Positions 9,541 through 19,077 of a stretch of DNA of 64,000 nt are shown in pieces. The first letter of the stretch is position 1, and the number at the start of each line of letters is the position of its first letter. The notes under the pieces were generated by a model, which did no database searches, was not told the origin of the DNA, and was given only the letters and a program-made list of their open reading frames with translations. Source of the stretch: Dellaglioa kimchii (GTDB taxonomy: Bacteria > Bacillota > Bacilli > Lactobacillales > Lactobacillaceae); contig NZ_CP170736.1 of NCBI RefSeq assembly GCF_046115505.1, positions 1-64,000 on the forward strand, in the 5' to 3' direction. The translations under genes and the position numbers were made by a program.

Positions 9541-9577
9541 AAAAAGGATATAATCACTTAGTGATTATATCCTTTTT
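9541..9577. terminator. Bidirectional terminator between udk and copy B
   Basis: A perfect 17-bp stem (9541-9557 with 9561-9577) begins with AAAAA and ends with TTTTT, so it can serve both the plus-strand mnaA-udk unit and the minus-strand glycosylation operon. The inner stem TAATCAC/GTGATTA is shared with the terminator of copy A. Confidence 0.88.
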
Positions 9578-9641
9578 GGATTACAATTAAGAAATTTACT
9601 TAAACTTTGGCTGAACGTTAAGATTTTAATAGTACTCATAA

Positions 9642-11393
9642 TTATTTATGAGTACTATTTTTAGCTTGTTTATTACTTATAAAGTGTATTGTAACCAAAG
9701 ATAGAATACTAATAATCCAAGCGAAAATGACAAAAATTAAGTGCCATTTTGTTATGATTTCTGAGTGGTAGTTCACAATTAAAGTATTTTCCCCAGATTT
9801 AGTTGATATTATTGTTGGAGTACCCATTGTAGAGAGTTCTAATTTATTTTTGGAAAGTCTATGAGAATTTAATGATAGCACTGTATTTGAGTAAATTACG
9901 ACAGGTAGGTGGATTTTTTCTTCTTTATTCTTAGCAGACCAGCTAATAACTAATGTTCCGTTTTTTACATGTTTCGTAATGTTAGCCTTATTATGGACGA
10001 TATCGCGGCTATATGCAGCGTACGTATTACCAAGTTCATCACCATATTTTGGTAAGTAATCTGGGACTGGTTTAACAGATATTCGTAAACCAGCTATTAA
10101 ATCAGGACTATGAAATGCCATTTTTATTTGGTTATTACTTGATTTATTTAAAATATCGATACTATGCATACTAACAATTGATTGATTACTGTTCCACGTT
10201 TCATTGCGTTTTTGAAGGTCAGAATAAGATTGGACTAAAATGAATACACAACTAACTAACATTGTTAGTTTAAGCATATTTTGTAAGTCTTTGGATGACA
10301 ATTTTGAAAGGCTTGAACCAAAACCAGTAATAAGTAAAATTGTTGCCAATCCGGCAAAACGATTTGGAAATTGTAAAAAACTTTGAAGAGGGGGAACAGC
10401 ACTGGCTAATTTGGTCCATGGTATTAAATTAGAAGTAAAGACTAAAAAGATAAGTCCAACAAAAGTAAGCATCTTTTCAGAAATTGGCATCTTTTTATAG
10501 TAAATAAAAACAAAGGCAATTTGTAAAACAAGTAAGACACTCATGAATAGGCCCATATGGCCAATATCATAGGTACCAGTTGATATGTTCATCGTATAAT
10601 TTGACATATCTTTAAATGAGAAAGGCGCGTATAAGGAATTTGAAGTGTAAACGTCAATGAGTGCTCCCCAGACATTAAAGGTTAATACTAAAGTTAAAAA
10701 ACCCGCGAGTAAGCATTTTAAAAGTAACTGTATTTTTTTTGTTGATAATATCATCCCGACGATAAAAAAGATAATTAAGACTAAGATTGACATTAAAGCG
10801 CTCAGTACGTGTATTTGAATTAATAAGGAAATCGTTAAAGCTAGAGGTAGAACTTTAAGATTTATTCCGTTATTATTAATCATTCGAAGGCAAAATATAA
10901 TAACTAGAGGCATTAACATGATTCCCCAAGTCATAAAATTTTGATTGTATGCCCAACGTGTAATCCAGAAGCTGCTCATGAATAAGATAGATGTCATTAA
11001 AGAAATATTTTTAGGTGTTTCTAATTCTCTTGATAGAAGATACATAGAGTACCCACTCACAAAGAAAATAATAAATGATGTGACGACTTGGAATATAAAC
11101 CAGCTATGAACTATAACTAATAATAATCCGAGAATGTATGAAAATCCTGGTCCATATAAGGCATTAATTATTCTACCACTTTGTTGAAAACCAAAATTTG
11201 TTTGAAAATAATTAAAATTTCCTGTACGTAGTTGCATATAGGTGTCATAAATTCGATTGAAATGAAAATTAGAATCGCCACCTAATACTAGACTTTTATT
11301 TAGTATTTGCGGTAAAACTAAAAATAAACTTACCGTAAAAATGGTAATAAATACGACACTATTATTTTTTAAATAATTAACAACTTTTTTCAA
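9642..11393 (-). CDS. Polytopic GT-C-like membrane protein, copy B (PTPS_related type)
   Basis: 583 aa, collinear with copies A, C and D. Landmarks are GGDSNFHFNRIYDTYMQ (residues 38-54), FQTNFGFQQSGRIINALYG, FNVWGALIDVY, LQSFLQFPNRFAGLA and PDYLPKYGDE, with about 12 membrane segments and a soluble segment between about residues 400 and 540. The start is a TTG with AGGGG about 10 bp upstream. It is the last gene of the minus-strand operon that starts with flavodoxin and includes GtrA-, GtrB- and YfhO-like proteins, 56 bp after copy C, and ends at the bidirectional terminator. It is probably a GT-C-type transferase using a lipid-linked sugar, but donor and acceptor cannot be read from sequence. 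Confidence 0.75.
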   Translation of the reverse strand: MKKVVNYLKNNSVVFITIFTVSLFLVLPQILNKSLVLGGDSNFHFNRIYDTYMQLRTGNFNYFQTNFGFQQSGRIINALYGPGFSYILGLLLVIVHSWFIFQVVTSFIIFFVSGYSMYLLSRELETPKNISLMTSILFMSSFWITRWAYNQNFMTWGIMLMPLVIIFCLRMINNNGINLKVLPLALTISLLIQIHVLSALMSILVLIIFFIVGMILSTKKIQLLLKCLLAGFLTLVLTFNVWGALIDVYTSNSLYAPFSFKDMSNYTMNISTGTYDIGHMGLFMSVLLVLQIAFVFIYYKKMPISEKMLTFVGLIFLVFTSNLIPWTKLASAVPPLQSFLQFPNRFAGLATILLITGFGSSLSKLSSKDLQNMLKLTMLVSCVFILVQSYSDLQKRNETWNSNQSIVSMHSIDILNKSSNNQIKMAFHSPDLIAGLRISVKPVPDYLPKYGDELGNTYAAYSRDIVHNKANITKHVKNGTLVISWSAKNKEEKIHLPVVIYSNTVLSLNSHRLSKNKLELSTMGTPTIISTKSGENTLIVNYHSEIITKWHLIFVIFAWIISILSLVTIHFISNKQAKNSTHK

Positions 11394-11449
11394 TAGAATA
11401 ACCCCTAGAAATTTATTTTGTTTCTTAAATATAACAGATAATGAATAAA

Positions 11450-13189
11450 TTATTTATTTTTTTTATTGTGAGTGTTAAATTTAAGAATAATAAAAGTGAA
11501 CAAACTAAGTATCCAAGTGGTTATTACAAAGAATAAGTTATTTTTTGTGATAACCCCCGATTGATATCTAAGTGCTACATGATTGATACCTTTTTTTGTT
11601 GTCTTAACAGTGGGAACACCCAGTGCAGATAGAGATAATCGATGTAATCGACTTCCATTTAAGGTGAGCTCTGAATTATTATAAACAACAATAGGAAGTG
11701 CAATGGATTCACCTTTTTTTGTTGCATGCCATTTAAGGATTAAATCACCATTTTTTGTAACAGCCTTAGTGATATTAGGACGGTTCCTAACAATATCTTT
11801 CTTGTATTCTTTTTTATTATATGTTGTCTTTTCGTCTCGATTATTTGGCAGATAATCAGGAGCTATTTTTTTAACAACTTTTAATCCTTTTGATAAATTA
11901 GAACTAGTAAAATTAGTTCTAATTTGATCACTCGTTAGATAATTTGAAACGACAACGCTCCCTTTATAAATAAGAGGATCATTGGAATTCCAAAGCTTAT
12001 TTTGCTGTTGAATGTCAATATATGCTTGACCTAAAATAAAAAAAATACTAATGATTAAAAATAATTCGCCAGTTTTTTTAAGCTTAAATGAAGGTAGCTC
12101 AGAAAGAGAGATGCCAAAACCTGCAAGTAATAAGACAGTTGCAAAACCATAAAAGCGGTAAGGAAATTGTAAAAAACTTCGAAGCTGTGGTATTAGATTC
12201 GATATTGTCGTCCAAGGAACAAGATTTGTTGATAACAGGAGAAATAGGATCCCTAATAGTGTTATTAGCCTGTTAGAGAGTGACACTTGTGACCACCTAG
12301 AAAATAGTAAGATAAATTGTAAAATGAAAATGACGCTCATAACTAGTCCTATAGATGAAGCGCTATAGCTACCTGTTGAAATACGCATTGTATCACTAGC
12401 CATATCTAAGTGAGTGTAAGGCGAGTACAGCGTATTTCTTGTGAAAATTTCTAGCATAGCGCCCCAAACATTAAAGGTTAGAACAATAGTTAGAAGGGCA
12501 GCTAAAAAACATTTTGATAAAAGTTGCAACTTTTGATTTGTCTTGTAAAAACCGACAACAAAGAAGATAAAGATGACGCCAACCGACATTAAGGCACTTA
12601 AGACATGAATTTGAATAAGCGCTGAAATCAATAATGCTAATGGTAGTACTTTTAAATCCTTAGCATTATTTTTAATCATTTTAAGCCCAAGGATGACAAT
12701 TAAAGGCATTAGCATAACGCCCCAAGACATAAAATTCTGGTTAATTGACCAACGGGTAACGTAAAAACTCCCCATAAATAGACTAGCAATCAACAATGAA
12801 ATTTTCTTAGAGGATTGAAGCTCTCTAGATAGAAAATACATTGAGTAACCACTAATAAAGAAAATTAAAAAGGAGGTTACGATTTGAAATAAAATCCAAT
12901 TATGAACAATTAAGAGTAAGATACCTAACAGATAAGCAAAGCCTGGTCCATATAAGGCGTTAATAATGCGACCACTCTGTAAAAAACCATAGTTAGTTTG
13001 AAAATAACTAAAGTTACCTGTTTTAAACTGCATATAGGTATCGTAAATACGATTGAAATGAAAAAGCGAGTCACCACCTAAGACTAGACTGTGGTTGATT
13101 ATTTGTGGAAGAACTAAAAATAAACTAACTAAAAAAATAGTCATAAATACGATTAAATGATTTTTAAGATAATTAATTTTATTTAACAA
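11450..13189 (-). CDS. Polytopic GT-C-like membrane protein, copy C (PTPS_related type)
   Basis: 579 aa with the same layout as copies A, B and D: GGDSLFHFNRIYDTYMQF, FQTNYGFLQSGRIINALYG, FNVWGAMLEIF, LRSFLQFPYRFYGFA and APDYLPNNRDE. The N-terminal third is almost the same in all copies, while the soluble C-terminal part (about residues 400-535) differs most. The start is TTG with AGGGG about 9 bp upstream. It lies between the 946-aa YfhO-like gene (63 bp upstream) and copy B (56 bp downstream) and is likely on their transcript. Conserved donor-side and variable acceptor-side parts would suit related transferases with different targets; this is inference. Confidence 0.75.
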   Translation of the reverse strand: MLNKINYLKNHLIVFMTIFLVSLFLVLPQIINHSLVLGGDSLFHFNRIYDTYMQFKTGNFSYFQTNYGFLQSGRIINALYGPGFAYLLGILLLIVHNWILFQIVTSFLIFFISGYSMYFLSRELQSSKKISLLIASLFMGSFYVTRWSINQNFMSWGVMLMPLIVILGLKMIKNNAKDLKVLPLALLISALIQIHVLSALMSVGVIFIFFVVGFYKTNQKLQLLSKCFLAALLTIVLTFNVWGAMLEIFTRNTLYSPYTHLDMASDTMRISTGSYSASSIGLVMSVIFILQFILLFSRWSQVSLSNRLITLLGILFLLLSTNLVPWTTISNLIPQLRSFLQFPYRFYGFATVLLLAGFGISLSELPSFKLKKTGELFLIISIFFILGQAYIDIQQQNKLWNSNDPLIYKGSVVVSNYLTSDQIRTNFTSSNLSKGLKVVKKIAPDYLPNNRDEKTTYNKKEYKKDIVRNRPNITKAVTKNGDLILKWHATKKGESIALPIVVYNNSELTLNGSRLHRLSLSALGVPTVKTTKKGINHVALRYQSGVITKNNLFFVITTWILSLFTFIILKFNTHNKKNK

Positions 13190-13252
13190 GATAGTAAACC
13201 CCTAATAGATTTATTTAGTAGATGAGACCATAATAATATCATTTATGTCTAA

Positions 13253-16093
13253 TTAAAGTCTTCTTAAACGTCTCCAAATTAGAGGTGTTAAACTATAACT
13301 CCCCCAAACAATGAGTCCAAGAATGCTCAAAAGAAAACCAGTTGATAAACCAGGTGTTTGATAACTATAAATGATATGATGAGGTCCTTTTTTTAATTTT
13401 AAGCCAATAAAAGCGCTATTTGTTTTAATAACGGGTACGCTATGACCATTATCAGTCGCTGTCCAACCTGTAGAGTAGGGAATAGATGATGTTAGGATAC
13501 CCAATTGATCTGTTGTTATTTTGCCACTAACTCTATTTGTAGCAAATTTTAATGAATTCAATTTATTTTTTTGGATCTGTTTAACATCATTTGTGTAAGT
13601 TTGACCAAGCGGAACGGCAGTAATTTTAAGGTTGAATGAATAAGTCCCTGAATTTGATAAAAGTAAATCCAAACTTTTGGGCATTTGTTTTTGATATCCC
13701 ATATTTAGGGTGGTGTCAGATAGAACTTTAAAGAAAGAAAGATTTTCGATACCCAATTGCTCAATCGAGTTAGTCGTTAGATCAGATTTAACCCCGATCG
13801 AATAGCCCGTATTGGAAGAACCTGTCGTCAGTTGCTTCCTAAGCGATTTCTGTGCTGACCGGGGGCCATTCGTATCTAATAACTGGTTATCTGGTTTCGT
13901 AGCATTATTAAAAATAGCCATATTCACTTGTTCTTTAGAGGACAGTGATTGGTGCTTAATGTTAGTTAATGAAAGATGCAATTCAGAATTTTGATATTTT
14001 TTTGCGTTCTTAATTTTAATCTGATAGCTATCTGAAACAGGATTATTACGATAGTGATTATTTGTAACGCGTGTTTTTGTTTCGTTAGGTTCTCCGGCGT
14101 TCACTGTTTTAACAATCGTATAGGCAACGTTTTTAGTATCAAATGTTGATTGTTTCTGGTTAAAGCCGGACGTATCCGCGATACTAACGGTTTTAGCTAA
14201 TTGACGTTCTTGATCAGAAGCGGATAATTTAGCGGTTTTTTGATTTGAAGTGACATCAGATTGCCAATAAATTAATGGAAAATTATTCTTAGTTTCATAA
14301 AGATTAGTTTTCTCAGGTTTATTTTTATTTTCAGATTTAGTTTTGAATAATGTATAGCCGTAGGGAATCTTTGACTCATTTGGTTCATTCGAATGAGTAA
14401 AGAGATACTTAACGCCAAAAAAGTTATTAGCGATTGTTCGATCATCAAAATTTTCAATCGGAATATTATTGTTATATTGAGCATTTTGTAACCTATTTGA
14501 AAACAATCCGACTGCGCCATTTTGAATGGAGTAGTATGAGTTAATTAAATTTAAATCATTATTTAAATTATTTCGTAACATGTAGTTAGAACCAAAGTTA
14601 TAATTTTGGCTGATCGTTGAAACACGAAATGAGTTAGATTTAGGAAGAGAATTGTCTAATCCATCAAATAGATTAGATGATAGTTTCTGGTAACTACCAG
14701 AGGGCATTAAAGTTTTACTATAAAAATTAGTGAAAGGTGATGCAAAAGAAACCCCAGTAAAAATTAAGTTCACTAGGATAAGACCGAATATGATTCGACC
14801 AGAATTTTTAGCTTGGCGGTAAAGTAAGATTGAAACAAAAAAAGAAATTAAAAAGATAACAGGAATGAAAATTTCTGTCGTCCCATTAATATAAAAAGGT
14901 AATGATACTAAAAGTAAATAGATACCAAGACAAATACTGAGGTATTTAATTTCAGGCAACGTTATTTTTTTGAGAGAATCAATGAAGAAGGCACTTCCAA
15001 GTGAAATGGGAACAAATAATAATAGAATCCAACGATTAGAAGGTGCTTGAAAACCATTAAACATCGCACCAAACATTGGGAATAGTAACATAATCAACCC
15101 AATTGAAAGACTCGTTGTCATTAGTGGGTAGTGTTTCCAATGGTAAAACAGATGGAATAATGCTAGAACAGCTAAACTACTAAAGCCAAATTTAACCCAG
15201 AAAGAAGACACTCCACCAGCAAGTAATTGAGCGGGTAAATTAATATAGTAATAAGCGGGGAAGGAGGTCAAACCATTTGCGAATAGACCACCTGACCGAG
15301 TTGAACTAAAGACCGCAAGAATTGAAGGCAGCATGATAAATGCAGAAATCAGTAAACTGATGACTGTACTGATTAAAAAAGTGCCCGCTGTTTTAAAGAA
15401 ACTGAGATTTTTTCGATAATAATAAATGAAACGTAGTACTAAATATACGAAAGCACCAATGCCTAAGACTATGGCGAAGTAAAAGTTACTGATAAACATC
15501 CATGAAAAAGTAAAAATGAAGAAATGTGGTTTAAACCCTTGTAAAATTTTTTCTATTCCGACAATTATAAGTGGAAAAAGAATAAATGGGGTTAGGAAAA
15601 AAGGTTGCATTAGGGATGAATAAAGTGAAAAAGAAGTGAAGGTATAAATGATTGCCCCACCTAAAATCGCGCTATTCGTTAATTTAAAGTGTCTGGCAAA
15701 GAAGACAAATGATAGCCCAACGCAAAATAACCTCAAAATGAGAGTGAGCTGGTAAACAGTCACAACGGCACTTGAGGGAAATAATAGCGTAATATAGGCG
15801 AACACGTCTCCAATAACGTAATAAGCAAATGTTTGAAATTGATCTGCGCCAAGTCCTAATTTCCAAGACCACATTTGAAGTGGTTGAAAGGGATGGTTGA
15901 TGAATTCACCAAGTAGTTGACGATAATTTTCTAATACAGGTAGATGCTGTTCAGCAGGATCATGACTTTGAATTAAAGAGTATCCAGCTAGTTTGTAAGT
16001 TCCAAAAATAAGACAAGCTAAAATTGCAAAAATGATAATGTAATAAAGATAGGTCATTTTTGATTTTTTAAGATCGAAACGAAACTTCTGCAT
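13253..16093 (-). CDS. YfhO-like GT-C membrane glycosyltransferase
   Basis: A 946-aa integral membrane protein of the YfhO family. About a dozen hydrophobic segments cover residues 13-460, a large outer domain spans about 470-915, and one last segment lies near 918-940. The first outer loop has SHDPAEQHLP, whose Asp sits where GT-C enzymes keep a catalytic acid. In three-component systems such as CsbB-YfhO of Bacillus subtilis and related Listeria proteins, a GtrB-like enzyme charges undecaprenyl phosphate with a sugar, a GtrA-like protein helps flip it, and the YfhO-like enzyme transfers it to lipoteichoic or wall teichoic acid. All three partners are adjacent here (GtrB 19 bp upstream). The start is ATG, 9 bp after AGGGGG. 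Confidence 0.85.
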   Translation of the reverse strand: MQKFRFDLKKSKMTYLYYIIIFAILACLIFGTYKLAGYSLIQSHDPAEQHLPVLENYRQLLGEFINHPFQPLQMWSWKLGLGADQFQTFAYYVIGDVFAYITLLFPSSAVVTVYQLTLILRLFCVGLSFVFFARHFKLTNSAILGGAIIYTFTSFSLYSSLMQPFFLTPFILFPLIIVGIEKILQGFKPHFFIFTFSWMFISNFYFAIVLGIGAFVYLVLRFIYYYRKNLSFFKTAGTFLISTVISLLISAFIMLPSILAVFSSTRSGGLFANGLTSFPAYYYINLPAQLLAGGVSSFWVKFGFSSLAVLALFHLFYHWKHYPLMTTSLSIGLIMLLFPMFGAMFNGFQAPSNRWILLLFVPISLGSAFFIDSLKKITLPEIKYLSICLGIYLLLVSLPFYINGTTEIFIPVIFLISFFVSILLYRQAKNSGRIIFGLILVNLIFTGVSFASPFTNFYSKTLMPSGSYQKLSSNLFDGLDNSLPKSNSFRVSTISQNYNFGSNYMLRNNLNNDLNLINSYYSIQNGAVGLFSNRLQNAQYNNNIPIENFDDRTIANNFFGVKYLFTHSNEPNESKIPYGYTLFKTKSENKNKPEKTNLYETKNNFPLIYWQSDVTSNQKTAKLSASDQERQLAKTVSIADTSGFNQKQSTFDTKNVAYTIVKTVNAGEPNETKTRVTNNHYRNNPVSDSYQIKIKNAKKYQNSELHLSLTNIKHQSLSSKEQVNMAIFNNATKPDNQLLDTNGPRSAQKSLRKQLTTGSSNTGYSIGVKSDLTTNSIEQLGIENLSFFKVLSDTTLNMGYQKQMPKSLDLLLSNSGTYSFNLKITAVPLGQTYTNDVKQIQKNKLNSLKFATNRVSGKITTDQLGILTSSIPYSTGWTATDNGHSVPVIKTNSAFIGLKLKKGPHHIIYSYQTPGLSTGFLLSILGLIVWGSYSLTPLIWRRLRRL

Positions 16094-16112
16094 AGCTGGA
16101 ATCCCCCTATAA

Positions 16113-17075
16113 CTAATCTTTTTTTGAACTGAAGACGTCTGACTCTTTAATAATATAGACGGGTCTGTTTTTGACTTCTAAGAAAATTTTACCTAAGTAT
16201 TTACCAAGAATCCCAATACAAAATAATTGAATCCCACCCATCATTAAGATAACTGAAATAGTTGATGGCCATCCGGCTGTTGGATCACCATAGAGTAACG
16301 CTCTAATAATAATAAAGATGATTGCAAAAAGAGAGCCAACAAATGATAGGAAACCAACAAATGTTGCAATTGAAAGAGGTACTTCTGAAAAGGCGATGAT
16401 ACCGTCTAATGAATATTTGAATAAGCCCCAGAAATTCCAACTTGTTTTACCAGCAACACGTTCTTGATTTGTGTATTCTAAGTATTCCGTATTAAAACCA
16501 ACCCAACTGAAGATACCTTTTGAAAAACGATTGTATTCTGACATTGATAAAACAGCATCAACCATTTGACGGGTCATTAAGCGATAATCGCGGGCACCAT
16601 TAACAATCTCAGTATCTGAAATCCGATTGATTAATTTGTAGAAAAGAGTAGCAAATGCAGAGCGAATCACAGGTTCGCCTTGACGAGTTGTCCGACGTGT
16701 CCCCACACAGTCGTAGTCATTTTCTGGATTTTCTAAAATAGCTAACATTTTAGGCAAAAAGCTAGTTGGATCTTGTAAATCAACGTCCATAACAGTTACG
16801 TAATCGCCAGTCGCTTTTTGTAAGCCACAATATAAAGCAGCTTCTTTTCCAAAATTTCGTGAAAATGAAGCATAATGGACTGTTGATGGATGCTTTTTTT
16901 GTAATTGGCGCATTTCTTTGAGGCTGTTATCAGATGAACCATCATTAATAAACCAATATTCCAATTGGATATCTGGTAAATTGATAGACTCCTTTTCAAC
17001 CGCATCAAAAAAAAGCGGAATAGATTCTTGTTCGTTGTAACATGGCACAACGATTGAAAGAACTTTGGTTGTCAT
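16113..17075 (-). CDS. Undecaprenyl-phosphate glycosyltransferase, GtrB/CsbB type (GT2)
   Basis: A 320-aa family 2 glycosyltransferase with the GT-A fold, located at the inner face of the membrane. Motifs are VPCYNEQESIPLF, INDGSSDNS, FSRNFGKEAAL and the metal-binding VMDVDLQDP. Two membrane helices lie near residues 230-255 and 265-290, as in GtrB and CsbB, which load glucose or GlcNAc onto undecaprenyl phosphate. The donor sugar cannot be told from the motifs; galU in the same region would supply UDP-glucose. It is flanked by the GtrA-like gene (40 bp upstream) and the YfhO-like gene (19 bp downstream), so the three work as one system. The ATG follows AGGGGGC. Confidence 0.92.
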   Translation of the reverse strand: MTTKVLSIVVPCYNEQESIPLFFDAVEKESINLPDIQLEYWFINDGSSDNSLKEMRQLQKKHPSTVHYASFSRNFGKEAALYCGLQKATGDYVTVMDVDLQDPTSFLPKMLAILENPENDYDCVGTRRTTRQGEPVIRSAFATLFYKLINRISDTEIVNGARDYRLMTRQMVDAVLSMSEYNRFSKGIFSWVGFNTEYLEYTNQERVAGKTSWNFWGLFKYSLDGIIAFSEVPLSIATFVGFLSFVGSLFAIIFIIIRALLYGDPTAGWPSTISVILMMGGIQLFCIGILGKYLGKIFLEVKNRPVYIIKESDVFSSKKD

Positions 17076-17115
17076 AAATAAAGTGCCCCCTAGGATGAAT
17101 TTACTGAATTTTATT

Positions 17116-17529
17116 TTATGATTTTTTGAAAATAAATAGTTTACTAAAAATATAATTAATTAAAACGATGAAAATTTGATCAAATAACTTAACGAGTGAT
17201 GCATCTAAGTGTAAAACAGAAACACCAATTGTCATAATTAATTGATCAATGACTAATGATAGAAGTCTAAAGCCAAAGAAAGATAAAACTTCACGTATTA
17301 AGCCTGAAACATGAGTGTTCTTTGAACCAAATACCCAAAGCTTATTAGTGACGAATGCAAAAATAACCGAAACAAACCATGCAATTACGTTTGCAAATTG
17401 ATAATTTACACTAAGGTATGATTGGAAAACAACAAAAGTAACGATGTTAATTAGGGTTGTTAGGCCACCAAAAATTAAATACGAAATTAGGGCATAATGT
17501 TTATGAAATAATTCATTTATTTTATTCAT
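17116..17529 (-). CDS. GtrA-like membrane protein
   Basis: A 137-aa protein with four membrane helices that fill almost the whole length, typical of the GtrA family (PF04138). YLIFGGLTTLINIVTFVVFQ in helix 1 and NKLWVFGSK between helices 2 and 3 are family hallmarks. GtrA-like proteins are thought to flip the lipid-linked sugar made by GtrB-type enzymes or to assist that step. It starts 2 bp after the flavodoxin stop and ends 40 bp before the GtrB-like gene, so it is surely on the same transcript. Its closing segment ends in KLFIFKKS, with basic residues facing the cytoplasm. Confidence 0.9.
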   Translation of the reverse strand: MNKINELFHKHYALISYLIFGGLTTLINIVTFVVFQSYLSVNYQFANVIAWFVSVIFAFVTNKLWVFGSKNTHVSGLIREVLSFFGFRLLSLVIDQLIMTIGVSVLHLDASLVKLFDQIFIVLINYIFSKLFIFKKS

Positions 17530-17531
17530 TG

Positions 17532-17990
17532 CTAGTTTTCACTACTAGTTACTTTATGAAATAGTTCTTTAGCAAAAGCTTCTAATTTAGTGATATCTTC
17601 TTCTTCAGGTGCTAAATCGATTTTTAGATTAGCTGAACCCTTTGTTGCGCCTGCTTCTTCGAAAGCTGTACCAAACTTATCAACAGCAGTTCCAAAGAAC
17701 TCGCCATAGAATGTATCGCCAGAACCGGCAACACCGAATAATTTACCGGTTAAATCAAGCTCCTGTAAGTCTTCGTAAAAGTCCATGCCTTCATCAGGAA
17801 GTGAGCCTTCGTCATAAGTATAAGGAACGACAACGCTGATATCGAAGTTAGTTAAATCAGATGCATCTGATTGTGAGATTTCTTCCATCTCAACTGTTGC
17901 ACCTAAATTTTCAAATGCTTCGGTAATAATGTCAGCGATGTCTTCATTATTACCTGTAATTGTTGCAAAAATAACTTTAGCTGAAACCAA
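17532..17990 (-). CDS. Flavodoxin
   Basis: A 152-aa short-chain flavodoxin, a soluble one-electron carrier with FMN. The phosphate-binding loop is ATITGNNEDIAD (residues 9-20), and the two FMN-flanking loops are PYTYDEGSLPDEG and GSGDTFYGEFFG. The protein is acidic, as expected. The start appears to be TTG, preceded by GAAGGA at about 8 bp, since no ATG fits. It is the first gene of the minus-strand glycosylation operon, only 2 bp from the gtrA-like gene. Its redox partner is not visible in the window; in lactic acid bacteria flavodoxins replace ferredoxin in some isoprenoid and nucleotide pathways. Whether it has a direct role in glycosylation is unknown. Confidence 0.9.
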   Translation of the reverse strand: MVSAKVIFATITGNNEDIADIITEAFENLGATVEMEEISQSDASDLTNFDISVVVPYTYDEGSLPDEGMDFYEDLQELDLTGKLFGVAGSGDTFYGEFFGTAVDKFGTAFEEAGATKGSANLKIDLAPEEEDITKLEAFAKELFHKVTSSEN

Positions 17991-18026
17991 ACTAAATTCC
18001 TTCTTCCATATTAAAATAGTAGTTAA

Positions 18027-18055
18027 AGTATATCAGATAAAAAAACGATTGTGAA
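18027..18055 (-). promoter_or_regulatory. Promoter of the flavodoxin-glycosylation operon
   Basis: On the minus strand TTCACA, a 17-bp spacer and TATACT, the latter preceded by TGA (extended -10), lie 37 bp before the flavodoxin start. Confidence 0.65.
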
Positions 18056-18072
18056 AGGAATTGAGTATCTCG

Positions 18073-18101
18073 TAACAAATTCTATACAATTGCGGTATAA
18101 T
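18073..18101 (+). promoter_or_regulatory. Candidate promoter of map
   Basis: A perfect TATAAT (18096-18101) lies 40 bp before the map start. The -35 hexamer at the right spacing is weak (TAACAA). Confidence 0.45.
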
Positions 18102-18141
18102 AGTTGAGAAGAATTATTTATTATAGGAGGAAACAAATTAA

Positions 18142-18924
18142 ATGATCACATTAAAATCAGAACGCGAAATTGAAGAAATGCGTGCTTCAGGTGCTATTAT
18201 TGCAGGGATGCATAAAGGATTACGCGATATTATAAAACCAGGTATTTCTAGTTGGGAAATTGAAACTTTCTCACGTAAGTATATTGAAAGTCATGGTGGT
18301 GTTGCTGAACAAATTGGCTTTGAAGGCTATAAATATGCGACTTGTGTCAGCATTAATGATGAAATTTGTCATGCTTTCCCACGTAAAGGGTTAATTTTAA
18401 AAGATAATGATTTAGTTAAAGTAGATACAGTTGTTAGTTTACATGGCGCAATGAGCGATTCTTGTTGGAGTTATGTTGTTGGTGAATCTACACCAGAAAT
18501 TGATAAATTAATGGCAGTAACGCATAAAGCCCTTTACTTAGGAATTGATCAAGCCGTTATTGGTAACCGTATTGGTGATATTGGTCATGCTATCCAAACC
18601 TATACTGAAGACCAAATGGGTTACGGTGATGTTCGCGAATACGTTGGACATGGCATTGGACCTACCATGCATGAAAGTCCTTCCGTACCTCATTATGGTC
18701 AAGCTGGTAAAGGATTACGTCTTAAAGAAGGGATGACAATTACTATTGAACCCATGATTAATATTGGCGGTTGGGAATCAGAAAGTGATGATCCTAACGG
18801 TTGGACGACAAGAACTGCTGACGGTAGTTTGTCATGTCAATATGAACATGTTATTGTCATCACCAAAGATGGTCCTAAGATTTTAACATCACAAGATCCA
18901 GAGTTTGATGCAAAATATTTATAG
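18142..18924 (+). CDS. map: Methionine aminopeptidase, type I
   Basis: Removes the initiator methionine from nascent proteins in the cytoplasm. It is 260 aa with the pita-bread fold. The five metal ligands are visible as D95 (VKVDT), D106 (MSDSC), H170 (VGHGIG), E203 (TIEPM) and E235 (YEHVI), and H77 is the conserved catalytic histidine in ICHAFP. It lacks an N-terminal zinc-finger extension, as usual for bacteria. AGGAGG lies 9 bp before the ATG. It is divergent from the flavodoxin operon, has its own promoter candidate and is closed by a terminator, so it appears to be a single-gene unit. Confidence 0.96.
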   Translation: MITLKSEREIEEMRASGAIIAGMHKGLRDIIKPGISSWEIETFSRKYIESHGGVAEQIGFEGYKYATCVSINDEICHAFPRKGLILKDNDLVKVDTVVSLHGAMSDSCWSYVVGESTPEIDKLMAVTHKALYLGIDQAVIGNRIGDIGHAIQTYTEDQMGYGDVREYVGHGIGPTMHESPSVPHYGQAGKGLRLKEGMTITIEPMINIGGWESESDDPNGWTTRTADGSLSCQYEHVIVITKDGPKILTSQDPEFDAKYL

Positions 18925-18941
18925 AATAGATAATTATAATG

Positions 18942-18975
18942 AACTGCTAACTTAATTGTTTAGCAGTTTTTTTGT
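18942..18975 (+). terminator. Terminator of map
   Basis: A 9-bp stem AACTGCTAA/TTAGCAGTT (18942-18950 and 18960-18968) is followed by seven T. Confidence 0.85.
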
Positions 18976-19077
18976 ATAATATAGTTGATTCATGATAGAA
19001 TTATAATATACGTAGAGTTTGTGATAAATTAATGGGATTTTATATATCGTATAAAGGAAAAAAAGGAGAAGTTAATC

